DNA from: Dichomitus squalens LYAD-421 SS1
Lineage: Eukaryota > Basidiomycota > Agaricomycetes > Polyporales > Polyporaceae
Reading direction: 5' to 3'
NCBI RefSeq assembly: GCF_000275845.1
Contig: NW_006766888.1
Coordinates: forward strand, 785,458-849,457
Length of the DNA: 64,000 nucleotides
In this document: positions 21,191-31,811 of the stretch, piece after piece
How the letters are laid out: each line of letters opens with the position of its first letter
Numbering within the stretch: the first letter of the stretch is position 1
The notes under the pieces: generated by a model
Told to the model about the DNA's origin: nothing
Database searches by the model: none
The model's input: only the letters and a program-made list of their open reading frames with translations
Translations under genes and position numbers: made by a program

Positions 21191-21796
21191 ATGCCTTCCA
21201 CCGCAGCAACTGAGCCAACTACCCCGAAGAAGGTCCTCGCCGCGATCCACAACCTTCCAAAGCGTATGCGCAGCGGGACGCTCCGCACGCAACCCGCGCG
21301 GTCTCGCGCGCTCGGGAAGGAGAATGTGCCTCCGGGCGAAATGCCCTCACAGCCTGCGGCCCCGCGTCCGATGCATCCTCGCCCTCGCCGCCGTCCGGCT
21401 CCTCTTCTTCCGCGCTCCCCCACCCGTGTGCTCGGGCTCTCGCTGGGGAGCCACGCATCGCCTGCGGAGGACCAAGACGTCTTTGCGCCGCCGTTGCCGT
21501 CGTCCTTCGAGACACCCACTGATGAGTTTGGGGCGAAAGATGGCAAGATCGCCATCAAGGTCTGGGTGCCCACTACCGACGACATCTGGAAGCTCCGCGT
21601 CCCCGAGGACGTCAGGCTGGAGTCCTTCCGCACCCGCGTTTCCGCCAAAGTCGGCTTCGAGGTCTCGTTTTCTGCCCTCATCTGCGGCACGCTCAAGACC
21701 ATCGGGGACGACCAGGCGTTCAGGGAGTGGGTGGAGGGGAGGCTTGTCAGCGGGCGCAATTCGCTCCTGACCGCGCATCGACTTGTATTGCAGTGA
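21191..21796 (+). CDS. PB1-like-domain protein with N-terminal KEN motif
   Basis: One exon of about 201 residues. ATG 21191 sits in a good context (CTCAACATGCC) and begins MPSTAATEPTTPKKVLAAI. The N-terminal half is basic and Pro/Arg-rich and contains ALGKENVPPGEM; KENVPP resembles the KEN box recognised by the anaphase-promoting complex. The C-terminal 90 residues (from about 21530) look like a PB1 fold: IAIKVWVPTTDDIWKLRVPE, SFRTRVSAKVGFEVSF, then TIGDDQAFREWVEGRL. PB1 domains pair head to tail in signalling and polarity proteins. Third positions are G/C rich. The partner is unknown, and the family assignment is structural guesswork. Confidence 0.62.
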   Translation: MPSTAATEPTTPKKVLAAIHNLPKRMRSGTLRTQPARSRALGKENVPPGEMPSQPAAPRPMHPRPRRRPAPLLPRSPTRVLGLSLGSHASPAEDQDVFAPPLPSSFETPTDEFGAKDGKIAIKVWVPTTDDIWKLRVPEDVRLESFRTRVSAKVGFEVSFSALICGTLKTIGDDQAFREWVEGRLVSGRNSLLTAHRLVLQ

Positions 21797-22653
21797 ATCC
21801 TGTGCTCATCTGAAGCGATATCCCCGTAAGTTTTTGCATTTACAAGACGACCGTGTTGGACATCGGTTACTATATTTGACGTAGAGAAAGGACAGACTAG
21901 TCTCGATGCATCAGCAAGCTACTCTATTGTTTAATGACGTTCATTTTGTTCACCTATGTATGAAACATACCGCCGTCGCAATTATATTGTTCGTTAAACC
22001 CCGGCTGGGGCCGCATTGTGAGAATCTATCATATTGAAGATGCGCTCTGTACCCACAGTGCAAGATGTTGAGGCCAAAGGCACGCCACGGAAGCCTAGCA
22101 GAACGTACATGAGGGAAGTCGGGTTGAATCACCAACGTATGGGCGACTCTCGCCGCTCGGGTGCTATGTAAGCGAACCGCACTACTTATAAGCTGGCGGA
22201 TTCATATGGCGGTGGTAATAACAGCCAGGACAAACTGCTTGAAGGTCTGTAAACATATCTAAGTACCCCCGAGCGACATGCATACCACCAAGGCGATTAG
22301 TACGGCTGCGATAATCGACCGTGAAGGGACGTTCCAGGCAAAGTGGCCGAAGAATACAACTGAAATCATGTATTCCAATGCTAGTACAGACTCATGATCA
22401 TTCAGTGGCCCCTCCTACGACGACACATCCAGTCCTCCATCGTCACCGACATGACACCACGGACCATCTCTCCAAATCCCATCGCAGACCGCACGATGCG
22501 GTCCAGGTTTCACTCTAACGAGAATTCTACTATATGCAACGAAACGACCAGTGTTGATGCGAGAGCGGGGCAGCGAAATTGTACGAGATGCGCGAAACAT
22601 GTAATGCCGTAACGTGAACCACGAAGAGACTCAACCAAGGAACGAGATCATGC
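21797..22653. other. 3' intergenic region
   Basis: About 860 bases between converging gene ends. Only short, unconvincing frames. Probably UTRs and spacer. Confidence 0.5.
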
Positions 22654-24400
22654 TCAACCGAGCATGCCCTCGTAATCCGACGCCGCTGTCGAGGAGGCGT
22701 ACGGGGAGGCGAGCTCATTGTATCGTGCAACCCGTAGGCGTTGCGATGGAGGAACGCGCTTGTCATCGAGACCGTGCTGGATACCGCCATGCAGCACACC
22801 GACGCGCATCATAGAAAGCAACTGGAGAAACACAGGTGAGGTTCGACGTCAAGAACAAACGAAACGGACGATAAAACGTACATTGTGGGCAGCATTCGAG
22901 TGGTCATAAACGCCACCAAAGAATGCCGTCGTTGCGTCCTTGCCAATCATCTTCGCAATCAGATGACGGCCACCGGGGTGCTCGTCTAGGAATGAAGCGA
23001 CATCGTGAATGAAACCAGCCACGACGACAAGTGGGCGCTTCGTAGCCTGCTCCTGGACTATCCATTCGAATCGTCAACGATGCGTGCCGCATGAAATAGC
23101 ATGTGGCCGAACTCACAGCTCTCCCAGCTAATAACAGGCAAATCGTTGCTGTCGGGAGCCCAGGTGAGCCCTTCCTGCTTCTCACGAAGACGCTTGAGCT
23201 GCATAGTAAGCTGGCCCTTCGCGACCTCGTTCTCGGGGAACACCTTGAGGTGACTAGCGAGACCAAGTTGCGAGCAGACCCAGATGAACCACTTGGTGGG
23301 GTCGTACTGATACCATTTGATGGCATTCCGGTAGTCCATGGGGAACTGATGGTGGAAGTTGTGGTAGCCCTCGCCAATGGTGCACAACGCGGTGATCACG
23401 TGGTCGCGAGGAGTGTGCTTGTCATCGAACGGGGTCTCTCCCAGCCAGTGCGCGAGCGAGTTTACGCAGAAGGTGGACTGGACAGAGGTAGGTCAGTGCA
23501 TGCGCATATCGTCGTAGGAAAAGAACACGTACGTGATGGACGAAGCAAAGACGGGCAGCACCTGCGAAGACATATCCGCCCCAGAAGTCGCCCCAACCAA
23601 GCCAACAGACGACGGTCGGAAGGACGAAGCCGCAAGTGATGATGAGCGTGCGGTACCAGCGGTGCTGCCACCTCACGACCTCGTTCTTGCTCAGATCGCT
23701 CACGTCCGCAACCCCAGGCTTTCGGCGAGGCTTCACCAGCATCCAGCCAATGTGGGACCACCAGAAGCCCTCGTGCGCGTTGTACGGGTCGAGTTCCGTG
23801 TCAGTGTATCGGTGATGCGCACGGTGGCCGCGCGACCACCATTTGATCGAACCTTCGACGGCGCCTGCGCCCGCAATCGCAAGGAAGTACTGGAGCGGCT
23901 TCGACGCGTTGTACGACCTGTGTGCCCAGAGGCGGTGGTAGCCGGCGGTTATACCTACAAGCAGTCGACGAGTTCAGCAATCAAACTACCAAATCGAGCC
24001 ACCGCGATCGCGATCGGGCACACCGTCACAACCACGCGTGGCCACGCGTGCAGCAGAAAAGTGAATTTCACTCACCGAGGCCAGTCACGAAGTAATAGAA
24101 CACGCTGAAAACCGCGGTCTCCCAGCGAAGCGGCACGTTGAACGCGCCGTAAATGGCAATGGCAGGGGTGATGGTGAGGATAGAGATGGTGAGGTAGTTG
24201 AGCTCCTTCCACCAGTTGTCCCAGCTGATTGGAGGACGAGGCTTCTGGTTCTTGATCGTCCAGGAGACATAGTTGTCGGGGATGTTGGCGTCGGCGGGCT
24301 CTTCCTCCTTCACGCCCTTGCTCGCCGCAGGGGGCGTCAAGGGCGGGGTGAGGGTGGTGGCCTCTTCGGTGGGCGCCGCGCGGCTGACGACGGAAGACAT
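22654..24400 (-). CDS. OLE1: Acyl-CoA delta-9 desaturase with C-terminal cytochrome b5 domain
   Basis: Introduces the C9 double bond into palmitoyl- and stearoyl-CoA in the ER membrane. Start MSSVVSRAAPTEEATTL at 24400. Two hydrophobic pairs surround the three histidine boxes: HRLWAHR, HRAHHRYTD and EGYHNFHHQFP, which bind the di-iron centre. The conserved WWSHIGWMLVKP and DYRNAIKWYQYDPTKW follow. After a linker, FIHDVASFLDEHPGGRHLI carries the HPGG heme-binding motif of a fused cytochrome b5, as in yeast Ole1, so no separate electron donor is needed. A last exon (LSMMRVGVLHGG... ending SDYEGMLG) stops at 22654-22656. Length about 450-470 residues, normal. All key residues are present. Confidence 0.93.
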
Positions 24401-24452
24401 GGCTGTCGAGGAAGGAGAGGGGGGCGGGGGACGGAGCCGTCATCGCCAAGGG

Positions 24453-24459
24453 TTATATA
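24453..24459 (-). promoter_or_regulatory. TATA-like box of the desaturase gene
   Basis: On the minus strand TATATAA lies 53-59 bases upstream of the start codon at 24400. Position and sequence fit a strong promoter. Confidence 0.5.
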
Positions 24460-25778
24460 CGACTGCACTTTCCGTTGGGGTGGCCCAACACCTTCTCACC
24501 CACTTGGCACTGCGCGGGGACCCCGGCCGGCTTCTCCCGCACCCCATCCGCCGTCTCAATCGGTCTCCCTCTCGCGTTCATGCTCGAGAATGTGCTGAGC
24601 GTGGCATACATTTGGCATGGCCTCATACCCAAAGTCTACATCTCATTGCCGAGACCGTGTCCGACAGTGAGATGAGGCGAACTCGACGAGCGCAGTCGCG
24701 GCCGGTTATGTTGCGGTTCCCGGGTCCTGGCGAAACAAGTCGTAGAGCGCCTCCTCCGCCCTCCCTTCATCCTGCCCCATACGATCACCTCGCGCTATGG
24801 CGGCGGCATACGCGTTCTCGCGGCCTCTCTCGAGTCTTCTCGAGCGTGTCCGGACCGTTGGAGTGCTAGACTGCGGCCCCTCTCTGGGCAACCTCGTCAA
24901 TTCAGACCGCTCTCCGTGCTGCAGCCACGTGACCTCAAATAAATCCGTTGGGGATCGGTGTCGGAACGCGTCCGCGCTAACGTGTCCAATATTCTGACCA
25001 TTGTACCGCACCCCTTGGGGACCCTCCTGTCGACGTGATTGTGCTTGTGCTCTGCTTCCGGACACTCTTGTTCTCAGGCCTTGCTCAAGTCTGCATCTGG
25101 GGAGCTATTTTCTGTGAGGCGGTCTGATGGGGACGCCGGTCTGCCACGCCTACCTGAATGATGTCACCTCTATGTCACTTCCTATCGGTAACGAGGAGGC
25201 ACTAGCCTCGAGGGGACCGGATATGTGGGCGATCGCAACCAATGCCCCATAACGGTGGATTGAGGCTCATAGTCGTACGCGGAGGAGCGGAGCGGAGAAG
25301 CGCATGACTGCATGCGCAGCTCGGTGGCGTTGTGAAATGGCTCAAACCCGCCCGTCAAAGCATTACGCCAAAAGGCAGGTTAACTGACAAGTTACGTTCT
25401 CAGCTACCGGCGGGTATGTGTGCACATTACTGGGCTTGATCGGCTAAGGGTGACCGCCCCCCTTACAGGTGTCGGACGTGAAGGCGAATATCGGCAAGTC
25501 TAACGTCGATAGCATTCTGAGAGCGAGCAAGTGTAACATGCAGCGTAACCGCGAGCGAGCTATAATACAACAGTGAGCGTGAAGATGGTATAGCAAGTGT
25601 AAGTGTAGCAGCCATTAACGAGCGACCGTCGGGTGCGTGGCAGGCCAGCACCAACGCAAGTCGTCAGCGAGCAATAGCGAGTGGGTAATTTTAGGCGAAG
25701 AAGCGGCCGTAAGACTTCGAGGCCGGACCTAAGGTATATGGGCGACGGAAATGAGACCACTGGAGAGCGTGTGCGACC
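24460..25778. other. Intergenic, promoter of the desaturase and 3' side of the G-alpha gene
   Basis: About 1.3 kb with no gene I can support. A 119-codon minus-strand frame at 24706-25065 has no recognisable features. Confidence 0.5.
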
Positions 25779-28210
25779 TCAAGTTAAGTGGGTGTTCTGG
25801 AGGTTGGCCATCATGATCATTTCTTGGACTGCACTGTCGTCAGCACCCGCGCACGGTAGGAAAGACGAAGTGCACTCACTGTTGACCAAGACCTCCGATG
25901 TGGACCTCGTGTCCGTCACCGAAGTGAAGTGACAGTAAAACGTACGAGCCTGCGGCGAGTACTCCTTGTGAATCTGGCCAAACTTCCTGCGCATATCTGT
26001 ATACACGTATGTTAGGATGCCCGGTCTCCTGCCACCAGGACTGTGAAGCGATGAGAAGGCTCACATGAAGACGTATTATCGTAGTCATTTGGCCGATTCC
26101 CGTACGAGATGATGTACTGGCCAAACTGGATGCCCGCGTCGAGCTTCGCACGGAAGATGTCGATCTTGTTCAAGAACAGGATAAGGTTGGTCTTCCCAAG
26201 GAGCGGGTTGGAGCATATCGACTTCCAAAGAAGAACCGAGTCCTCTAACCGATTCACGGTCTCGTCTTCCGCAAGAACCTGGTCGAAGCCGCTGAGGGGA
26301 GCGAGGAAAAGGATCGCGCTGTTTGCCAATGTCACACGTCAGCCGAAGAACTTCCGCCAGAGAGAGGAACGGAAACGAAGTCGTGTGGCGTGGAGAGCGA
26401 GATTCAAGAAAACTTACTTCATGTCATCGAAGAACGGCGCCCAAGCAGCTGTAACGTCACAGGCAATACATATCTCGGTCAGGGCCGAACCTCTCATCCG
26501 GAATCAGAGAATCGAACAGACCTCGCTGTTACAGGGAAGCAGAACCGCAGACGATGTTGAGCTCAATGACGACTGTTGTGATGAATATACGCACCAGTGA
26601 CCGATGCCCGCCGACGTCGTATATCCGCAGGTCGCGCGAGAAGCCACCTGCATAACCTACCGGCGTCGGTGTGAGTGTATCCAGGGGCAGTCACCGGAAT
26701 TTCTCACCCTCTTTGATCTGGAAACGATGCTCGGACACGCCCAGAGTCTTCAGCCTGGCACGCAGGATGTCGTCTGTTGAGTGAGACGATAAAATGTCCG
26801 TGAATTAATCAGACCAGAAGTCACCGGATGCTCTAAAGATTGATGTTGACGTACCATCCGTGGGCATATACCTAGGATGTGTAACACGTTCTAGAGAGTC
26901 GAGGAAGCTGCAAATCCCTTGCACTTCAGTGGACCATGCGAGGAACACGACGCGGAGCACGACCACTCACAATCCGGGCAAATGCTCGAGATGGATGCCC
27001 TGGGCGCGCAACATCTTCTTGATAGTCGAGTCGTTCCAGAGCGTGATCATGTCTGCCGCGCACGCGTGGAGGATATGCACAGGATCCTACGTACGCGAGA
27101 CGGCAGTGTGAGCAAATTCATCACGCGAGGGCGTGCGTTCTGATAACCGGGCTCCCTCCCCCCTGACCACGCTCGGCGCGGGAAGAGGACGGCGGTAACC
27201 AGAACCTGGCAGGCAGGCAGGCACTCACGTCGGGGTCGTACGGCTCCTCGTCCTGGCTGTTGCGGCTGAGCACCCTGTTAATGACGCCTTTCCATGCAAA
27301 GTGGCTGTTGACGGCCAGCTCCTTGTCCAGCGCCCTCGCGCGGTCTGCGCGGGAGCCGTGTGTCCGCAGCTGCGTCGCTTCGATCTCTCCTGAGCCCTCC
27401 GGGGTCAGTTTTCGGATGAGTGCCTCCTCGACCTGGATGAGCGGCGAGAGGCGGAGCTTGAGCTTGAGGTGCTCCGACGTCAATGGCGGATGGCGATATC
27501 GTGATGCGATGGAAGACATGGAAGAGGAGTGCGTCAGGTCGGGCGCGTGCATGCGCGTGGGCGAGGCGTTCAGGGACATCTGGTGCTGCTGCGCGTCGGA
27601 CATGGCTTCTAGAATAGCGCGGATGGAGCGGACGACGTTTAGGTGGACGACCGAACGCCACGAGGCGCGCTCTGCCCGGAACGCCTGGCGTTCCCCCGAC
27701 GTCAGTGTGAGGCGGGGCGCGGGATGAGTGGGACGAACGCCACGTACCTTCGGGGTGTTCATCAGCTGGAAATCTGTCAGCAGCGTGGTCGTCAGACACC
27801 GTGCCGCCACACGTCGCGCGAGAGCACTCACTCTTCAACGTCGTAGATTTGCCTTTTCTGGAGGTCAGTACCGACGCGCGCTTCCGGAACATCGACACTA
27901 GCACGCGTACCAGACTCGCTTTGGCCTGCGCGTCGAGACCGGCATCAGCGTCGCACACCCACAGCGTGCGGAGCCGCCGCTGGAGGATTCGCAGCTCACC
28001 AAGTAAGAGGATCTTCACGGGCTTCGGGGCGCGCTTCAATTCCTTTGCCTGCCTCTGCAGCTCCTCGTCGATCGCGTCCGAGATCCGCTTCGCCTCCGCC
28101 TCCGCAGCGAGTCGCGCCATGCGCTGCTCCTCCGTCTCGTTCGGAGGCGGAGCGAGGATGTACGCGAGCGGGTCGCCCTCGCTTACGATCTTGCTGTTCT
28201 TCGACGGCAT
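25779..28210 (-). CDS. Heterotrimeric G-protein alpha subunit, atypical class
   Basis: GTP-binding switch acting under a seven-helix receptor. Start MPSKNSKIVSEGDPLAYI at 28210, then a charged stretch of about 60 residues with AAEAEAKRISDAIDEELQR. The P-loop GQSEKGKSTT forms only by joining exon 28000-28210, a 10-nt exon 27916-27925 and the exon beginning at 27857. NFQLMNTPK and AFRAERASWRSVVHLNVVRS follow. The helical domain carries a long insert (Ser- and His-rich). Later motifs: LRIYDVGGHRS (G3), APFFDDMN, AILFLAPLSGFDQVL, FLNKIDIF (G4) and TSVTDT (G5). There is no Gly2 for myristoylation, and the C-terminus NLQNTHLT has no toxin-type Cys, so membrane attachment must differ from classical subunits. 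The receptor gene at 31.8-33.4 kb is the next gene upstream. Confidence 0.92.
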
Positions 28211-31200
28211 CTCAGTCTCGGTGCGCTAGCCTCTGCCGCACGTGTGTCTGGGGAAGGAAGGAGAGACTGGCCCTGCCGTATGGCGGAACCAGGGGACAGA
28301 GGGACGGGGCAAAGGAGTGGAGAGCAAAAGGAGGAGCGAGCCCGGCCGCAAGGGGGCGCACTTATAAGTACAAGCCAGCGTGCGCCGTGTGTGCGTGCGC
28401 AAGAGGCCAGATGGCCAGATCTAGGACGAGCGGCCAGGAGCGAGAAAGAAGCGTCTGCCCCAGAACAGAAGCCAGCGAATATCCGACGGTCCACGGTCCA
28501 CGGCAGCACCCCTTCCCCCCGTGGGCAGCAGGCCGGCGTTACCGTATTTTATTGCAATCATGTCCCCGAAGGACTTGCGCTGATGGCAGCGGATGGCAGC
28601 TGGTCCCCGCTGCCAATCGCCTGTCGCGCCTTTGCCCCTTTCCTCTCCGTCCCCTCGGATGTGCGCACGACTTTCTGGCAGCCGAGCGGGGAAAGGACGG
28701 GCGGGGGAGGTCTCCACGTCCGCCACATCCGCCCCGCAGGCTCGCAGAAGACGTTTCCGGACGGATGGACGTCCGACTCGTCCCCAGATCGGGCCATGAT
28801 CGCACGCGATCGGCGGAGATCCCGCCCCTCAGGCGCGTGAAGGCGGCTGTGCCTGCTTAATGAAGACTTGTTCGCCGGACCCAACGCCCGCGCGACATAC
28901 TTACGACACCCGTGCAAGCGAGACATGCATACCGAACGGTGGGCTTGCAGTCGGGCGGGCGCACCTGGCGGAATGAGGACGTCGCGATGACACGCGGGTC
29001 GCCGGCCCCGGCCGCAGAGGCTTCCCATCGGCATGACGGAAGCGTCCAACGTTCGGACGTCCATTCAACAACCCAATTTTCAAGAAGCCTCCTGCCCGGC
29101 ATCCGTGCACCTTGTACGTCGCGGTGCCACGGTCACGGCTACAGTCAAAACCCGCATATCTCATACCTGTATTAATCGGAAGAAGCACTCCCCTTGTCCT
29201 CAGCCTTGCGAGAATGCTTGGTTTTCCCTCCGGTGCATGTGCCGCCACCGGGGTGCTTCTGGCCTCTTCACCTGCCGTCAAACTCGTCCAGTCGTTTGTT
29301 GCCCGCCGTTCCAGTGACCGCATAGTGCCCCACCCCGAGCAACCGTAAACCTTGGGCTGTGTACTCTAGCGGAGCGCGCCATACGGTATCTCGCCTAAAT
29401 GATCCTGATCTAGATGCGCTGATCAGTCAAGCAAGTCACCTCCGAGGGAGGGAATACATACATTCGTAGAAAACACACACGCGCCTGCGTAAAATCCACG
29501 GCGCCCAGAACGCGCTGCTGCGTGAATTCAGCCGACGTTTCCAGAAGACAAGGTTCTGACCTGTTCTGACGTGCCACCCCATTTCAATCACGTCTCGCGC
29601 CTCGCACGGGGCCTCAGCTTCCTTCTTCTATATCCCGACTGACAGCGCAGACGCCCCTTGGAAGGTACATCGGTCCCAATCATGGCGGCGCCCTCATGTA
29701 TGCACGAAGCGCACGTCGTCCGGACACGCCTCGACCGGCTGTTCCCATGGCCAGCACGGGACTGGGCGGGGGGGGGGGCATGTCGTAGTCGTCAGGGACG
29801 AGCCACCGTTGAGAGAGACCCGCGGGCCTTTTCCAGGTCGCACAAAGAAGCGGTCGACTGCGGTTTACTCGGGCGAATAGGTGAGCGATGACATTCAGAT
29901 GACCGTGATGCGGAATAAAACCTCGGAAGACACGTTCTCACGGAGACCGTGGACGGAACGGCCGGGCAGACGTCTCGCGATCCCCGACTGCTTTGGCGCG
30001 CTGACATTCGAACTGCGTCCGCCAGTTCTCTGCAGTGTGTCTAAACACGAAGGGTGCACCACTTTTGGCGCACGGCTAGAATGCGCGCACCGTGCATCTT
30101 ACAGCGTCCGAGCCCCACCACCTGCTCATTTAGGAGGGACGAATCGCCCGCAGGCGCCAATGACTCCAGTCATTGGCATGACGACTGCGAATCTGCAGCC
30201 CCTTCTCGGTAGGACGCACCCAAAGAGGCTACATGCCTCTCTCGCCCCACCCCCGGGCTGGCGCAAGGGCTGCTGACTCGAGCTCAGGGCGTTTCAGGTG
30301 CGGGTATTCGATAACGGCGCGACGACGCCGAGTATTTGATTCCGGCCGCCCGCACAAAGCCGCGGTGTTCGACGGCGGGGGCGCGGTGAATGGACGAGGT
30401 GCCAGGCCGCACGTCAACGGGCCCTAGGCGAATTCCGGCAGTGCCTGGCGTGGCCATGGTCAACGGTGGCATCACAACATCGGACGACGAGTACAGATGG
30501 CGGCCTCGTAGCGCGTCAAGGGCCGGCGGTCTGAATCAAGGTCGGGGGATTAAGCAGTACTGCATCTGAACGTCAGCCAGCGTACTCGCACAGCGGGTGT
30601 GGGTCTGGGAACGCCCCGGACGCGGATCCTGTCTAGGACGTGCTTCGAGGATGATAAGGCGGGGAGAACGACGGTTGGATTCATTGTGCCAGCACGTTCG
30701 ACACACGCACCTTCCCTGGGGACCCGTCTTCTATCGCCGCCATCCGGACTTCCAAGCGGTGGCATGTGCTGTATTTGAGAGAGAACGGTGCGGGAACAGT
30801 GAGGATAAGAGACAGACGCAGGGATCCGGGGGAACGGACAGCAAACTGGCCGACGCCTGCAGGCATCCACGGCTTCTCCCGGTGTCCCGATAACCTCGGA
30901 AACACGAGCCGTCACAGCACATGACTGACTGTCACGCCTCTTGTCTCATTCATATCAGGCTACAGGATGCGGGCATCTCAAAATACCAGGATGTCCGAGA
31001 TCTGTCAGCCTGACAACAAGCAGAAACGATGAGCCTTCTGCCGTCAAGGTACTGTCGGAGCGCAGGCGAGAGACGTATAGACGGTCCCATCGTACCTGAA
31101 GATGCCTCGATACGCTTTTGAGCGCGGGGTCGAAGATAGACGGGAAGTCTGGCTGCATCTGGCTATAGCAGCGCACACATATACACCGATAGGGAAACCG

Positions 31201-31811
31201 CCGACGTTGTTCAAGCTATAATACCCGCGGCGGACGTCCGCTTACCGTCGCGTCATTGGATGCTAATCTCTGCGGCCACGAACGGCGAACGCATGTCATT
31301 CTAGCTCTCTAAAACGGCGACAATCACTTGGAGCGAAGGAAGCTACGCTAGTGATTCGTGAAAGAAGCATACACTCAGTGTGGTCAGGCCAAATGAGCTG
31401 CCCAATCGGAAGATTATTCGTACAGAGCGAAGGGAGAAGCGAGGAAGCACGAGCGGGTCGATACGTCAGCCTGTTTGAAGGTTTGAATCGGATACACGAT
31501 GCAGACGCGGCGTCGAGCGCAGAGAAGCGGGAGGCCGGGAAACAGGCACATCCGCACGACGCGCAGAAGAGGGTGAGGGAAAAAGGAAGCGTGTGGCGGA
31601 GAAGGCGCGGCGATCGATCCTTGGGAGGTGCAGAAGGTTCAAGTTCGTGAACGGTAGATAAGAATAAGTATCATAAAGGCCCCAATCTACGACCATATCC
31701 AGACCCCTGGAACATGAAAACAATCCTACACGGACACATTGTACACACATTACATAGAGAAAACGAGGGGATGTGGTCGGGGGGTGCCGCGGCAAAGAAG
31801 CAGGGAGGCCC
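28211..31811. other. 3.6-kb stretch without a recognisable gene
   Basis: The left part is the G-alpha promoter (a symmetric ACTTATAAGT lies about 150 bases before the start codon). The rest has moderate GC, many short frames on both strands and a poly-G run near 29767. I find no motif, no splice chain and no clear repeat ends. It could hold non-coding RNA or old repeats. Confidence 0.5.

Noticed and set aside
21178..21759. 193-codon open frame antisense to the PB1-like gene
   Set aside because: Shadow of a GC-rich coding exon; no features of its own.
24706..25065. 119-codon minus-strand frame upstream of the desaturase
   Set aside because: Polar, repetitive composition in a promoter region; no support.
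27858..27999. Reading the G-alpha P-loop region as an in-frame insertion
   Set aside because: The frame is open through it, but the 10-nt microexon model gives a perfect GQSEKGKSTT with normal intron ends, which is far more convincing.
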